The notes under the pieces are model-generated. The model ran no database searches and had not been told where the DNA came from. It saw only the letters and a list, made by a program, of their open reading frames with translations. Below, one piece after another: positions 5,467 through 6,615 of a stretch of 6,615 nt of DNA. Position numbers and translations under genes: made by a program. The DNA lies in the NCBI GenBank assembly GCA_003541285.1, contig DPMS01000713.1:1731-8345 (forward strand), written 5' to 3'. This DNA is from Actinomycetota bacterium. GTDB lineage: Bacteria; Actinomycetota; Actinomycetes; Streptosporangiales; Streptosporangiaceae. Position 1 is the stretch's first letter. Every line of letters starts with the position of its first letter.

Positions 5467-6346
5467 CCCAATGGAGCCCGCGGCCGGCCCTGCGCCGCGA
5501 CCGGCTGGCGGCACATCGCCTCCCGCTGGCACCGCCGCCGCCCCCGCATCCCCCGCCCTGGCTACTCGCCAGCTGGCCGCCGGTTACGGGGATGTCCCGG
5601 TCATCCATGGGGTGGACCTGGAGGTCAGGGCGGGTCAGCTGGTGGCCGTAGTCGGCCCGAACGGCGCCGGCAAGAGCACACTGCTCAAGGCCATCCTCGG
5701 CCTGGCCCGGATCATGGGCGGTCAGGTGCTGGCCGACGGGAACGAGGTCACTGGCCGACCGCTGGAGGAACTGGTGCGGCTCGGCGTCGGTTACGTGCCG
5801 CAGGTGGACGACGTCTTCGACCCGCTGAAGGTGAGCGAGAACCTCAACATGGGCGGCTACCTGCTGGGTAAGGACGAGCGGGCCACCCGGATGGAGGAGG
5901 TGCTGGCGATCTTCCCGGCGCTGCGCAGCAGGCTCAACCGTTACGTCGGCACGATGAGCGGCGGCGAGCGGAAGATGACCGCGATCGCCCGGGCGCTCAT
6001 GATGTCCCCCCGGGTGCTGATCCTCGACGAGCCGACGGCGGGCCTGTCCGCCGCGCTGACCGAGGCCGTGCTCAACGACCAGGTGCGCACACTCGCCGAC
6101 CATGGGCACGCGGTCCTGCTGGTCGAGCAGAAGGCCCAGGCCGCCCTGCGGCTCGCCGACGTCGCGTCCGTTCTGGTCCAGGGCCGGGTGGCCATGTCGG
6201 CGCCAGCCGCCGAGGTACTGGCCAGCCCGCAGATGGCAGAGGTGTTCCTGGGCGGCCGGGCGGAGCAGGCAGCGGATGCAGGCGGGCAGGCGAAAGTGGA
6301 CGGGCAGGCGAAAGTGGACGGGCAGGCGAAAGTGGACGGGCCGTGA
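5453..6346 (+). CDS. livF: HAAT ABC transporter ATPase, LivF type
   Basis: This 297-residue cytoplasmic ATPase is the second nucleotide-binding subunit and would pair with the LivG domain. Walker A lies at 68-76 (Gly-Pro-Asn-Gly-Ala-Gly-Lys-Ser-Thr). The signature is Met-Ser-Gly-Gly-Glu at 168-172, Walker B ends at Asp192-Glu193, and Val-Glu-Gln follows where other ABC ATPases have the switch His. Gln at that place is normal for LivF. Compared with a usual LivF of about 235 residues it has two additions: a roughly 35-residue Pro/Ala-rich N-terminal extension before the first strand, and a C-terminal tail made of three Gly-Gln-Ala-Lys-Val-Asp repeats. The start at ATG 5453 overlaps the LivM-LivG stop by 14 bases and has an AAGGAGGTG site; ATG 5471 is the alternative and would remove six residues. 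Its TGA overlaps the GTG of the next gene (GTGA). Confidence 0.9.
   Translation: MSSADPMEPAAGPAPRPAGGTSPPAGTAAAPASPALATRQLAAGYGDVPVIHGVDLEVRAGQLVAVVGPNGAGKSTLLKAILGLARIMGGQVLADGNEVTGRPLEELVRLGVGYVPQVDDVFDPLKVSENLNMGGYLLGKDERATRMEEVLAIFPALRSRLNRYVGTMSGGERKMTAIARALMMSPRVLILDEPTAGLSAALTEAVLNDQVRTLADHGHAVLLVEQKAQAALRLADVASVLVQGRVAMSAPAAEVLASPQMAEVFLGGRAEQAADAGGQAKVDGQAKVDGQAKVDGP
6283..6341 (+). repeat. Three perfect 18-base tandem repeats in the livF 3' end
   Basis: The 18-base unit CGGGCAGGCGAAAGTGGA occurs at 6283-6300, 6301-6318 and 6319-6336 without a mismatch. Five more bases of a fourth copy (CGGGC) follow at 6337-6341. Because 18 is a multiple of three, it adds a Gly-Gln-Ala-Lys-Val-Asp hexapeptide per copy without changing frame. 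Perfect identity suggests recent expansion by slippage, so copy number may vary between strains. It ends one base before the GTG of the next gene. Confidence 0.95.
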
Positions 6347-6615
6347 GCGGCGCCCGCAGCGGCGCGCAGTTCGCCGCTGACGTGCTGGCCCGCGCCGGGG
6401 TCGGCACCATCTTCGGCCTGCCCGGCTCCACCGAGGCGTCGCTGCTGGAGACGTTGCGCGAGCGCGCGGAGCCACGGTATGTGCTGGGCCTGCACGAGGG
6501 CGCGGTGGTGTCGATGGCCGATGGCTTCGCCCGGGTCACCGGCCGGCCCGGCGTGGTGATCGGCAAGCGCGGCGCGGAAGTGGACAAGCTGCGCGACGAG
6601 CTGGCCCAGCTGACC
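6343..6615 (+). CDS. TPP-dependent enzyme, N-terminal fragment (runs off the window; 3' end probably chimeric)
   Basis: This is the first 91 codons of a gene that continues past the right edge. It starts with GTG, which overlaps the livF TGA in a GTGA, so it is translationally coupled to the transporter. Residues 7-66 read as the pyrimidine-binding domain of thiamine-diphosphate enzymes such as benzoylformate decarboxylase and acetolactate synthase. Visible are the Phe-Gly-Leu-Pro-Gly-Ser segment at 24-29, His51-Glu52 with the conserved cofactor-activating Glu, and Met-Ala-Asp-Gly-Phe-Ala-Arg at 58-64. These enzymes typically decarboxylate 2-oxo acids or ligate the resulting aldehyde. The motif His51-Glu-Gly-Ala-Val-Val-Ser-Met is more like decarboxylases and ALS-like proteins generally, and the exact activity cannot be fixed. 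From about residue 70 onward the sequence no longer resembles this family but reads as ribosomal protein S3, so the last 50-70 bases probably do not belong to this gene. Confidence 0.75.
   Translation, partial: MSGARSGAQFAADVLARAGVGTIFGLPGSTEASLLETLRERAEPRYVLGLHEGAVVSMADGFARVTGRPGVVIGKRGAEVDKLRDELAQLT
6550..6615 (+). other. Fragment resembling the KH domain of ribosomal protein S3 (rpsC)
   Basis: From Gly70 to Thr91 of the preceding frame the residues are Gly-Val-Val-Ile-Gly-Lys-Arg-Gly-Ala-Glu-Val-Asp-Lys-Leu-Arg-Asp-Glu-Leu-Ala-Gln-Leu-Thr. The family memory I rely on is bacterial S3, where a strand ending in Thr-Ala-Arg-Pro-Gly-Ile-Val-Ile-Gly leads into the KH GxxG loop (Gly-Lys/Arg-x-Gly), followed by a helix Glu-x-x-Lys-Leu-Arg and then Leu-Thr-Gly-Lys. 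The GxxG loop here is Gly74-Lys-Arg-Gly77. The Glu-Val-Asp-Lys-Leu-Arg-Asp-Glu-Leu helix recalls S3 from groups such as Acidobacteria or Deltaproteobacteria more than actinomycete S3 (from memory, not checked). The boundary with the TPP-enzyme part lies within about 6541-6564, where both families share Arg-Pro-Gly-Val-Val. Confidence 0.7.

Noticed and set aside
3688..5532. 614-codon reverse-strand open frame opposite the LivM-LivG gene
   Set aside because: This is a typical shadow frame in very GC-rich DNA, low in complexity and rich in Gln, Arg, Gly and His. The forward strand carries intact Walker A, signature and Walker B motifs.
6126..6134. Gln in place of the ABC switch His in LivF
   Set aside because: LivF ATPases normally have Val-Glu-Gln at this position, so it is a family trait and not a defect.
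6283..6341. Short repeats considered as a CRISPR array
   Set aside because: The copies are directly adjacent with no spacers, are 18 bases long, and lie in frame inside livF.

Overview
The window is very GC-rich. Its coding frames use mostly G or C at the third codon position, start with GTG or ATG, and have Shine-Dalgarno sites of the AGGAGG/GAGGTG type. With a lipoprotein signal and tightly overlapping genes, this suggests a high-GC actinomycete (Actinomycetota). I cannot name a genus from the sequence.

All genes read left to right and look like one operon. Bases 1-244 are a non-coding leader with a weak promoter-like site and a perfect inverted repeat. Next are an amidohydrolase-2 (ACMSD-like) metal-dependent decarboxylase/hydrolase (245-1219), a 95-base gap with two GC-rich hairpins, and then a complete HAAT (branched-chain amino acid type) ABC importer. 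The importer consists of a lipoprotein substrate-binding protein (1315-2685), a LivH permease (2685-3575), a fused LivM-LivG permease/ATPase (3634-5466, probably starting at 3610), and a LivF ATPase (5453-6346). A thiamine-diphosphate (TPP) enzyme of the benzoylformate decarboxylase/acetolactate synthase superfamily starts at 6343 and runs off the window. Stops and starts overlap at three junctions (TAATG, a 14-base overlap, GTGA), so translation is probably coupled.

The likely logic is uptake of a small carboxylate, possibly an amino-acid-like, aromatic or 2-oxo acid, by the importer. Two enzymes of families often associated with decarboxylation or C-C bond chemistry would then process it. 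The substrate cannot be read from the sequence.

The most striking observations are these. (1) At the extreme right end, the TPP-enzyme frame changes without a frameshift into what reads as the KH domain of ribosomal protein S3, at a shared Arg-Pro-Gly-Val-Val-Ile stretch. This looks like a chimeric junction, most likely an assembly artefact. (2) The LivM-LivG gene has an ideal ribosome binding site placed before an ATC codon, with no ATG/GTG/TTG at that position. (3) The LivM-LivG linker looks like translated former intergenic DNA. (4) Three perfect 18-base repeats extend the LivF C-terminus. (5) The amidohydrolase has Tyr where the family normally has the first metal-binding His. I found no CRISPR array, mobile element, tRNA or rRNA, and no convincing new defence or mobile system.
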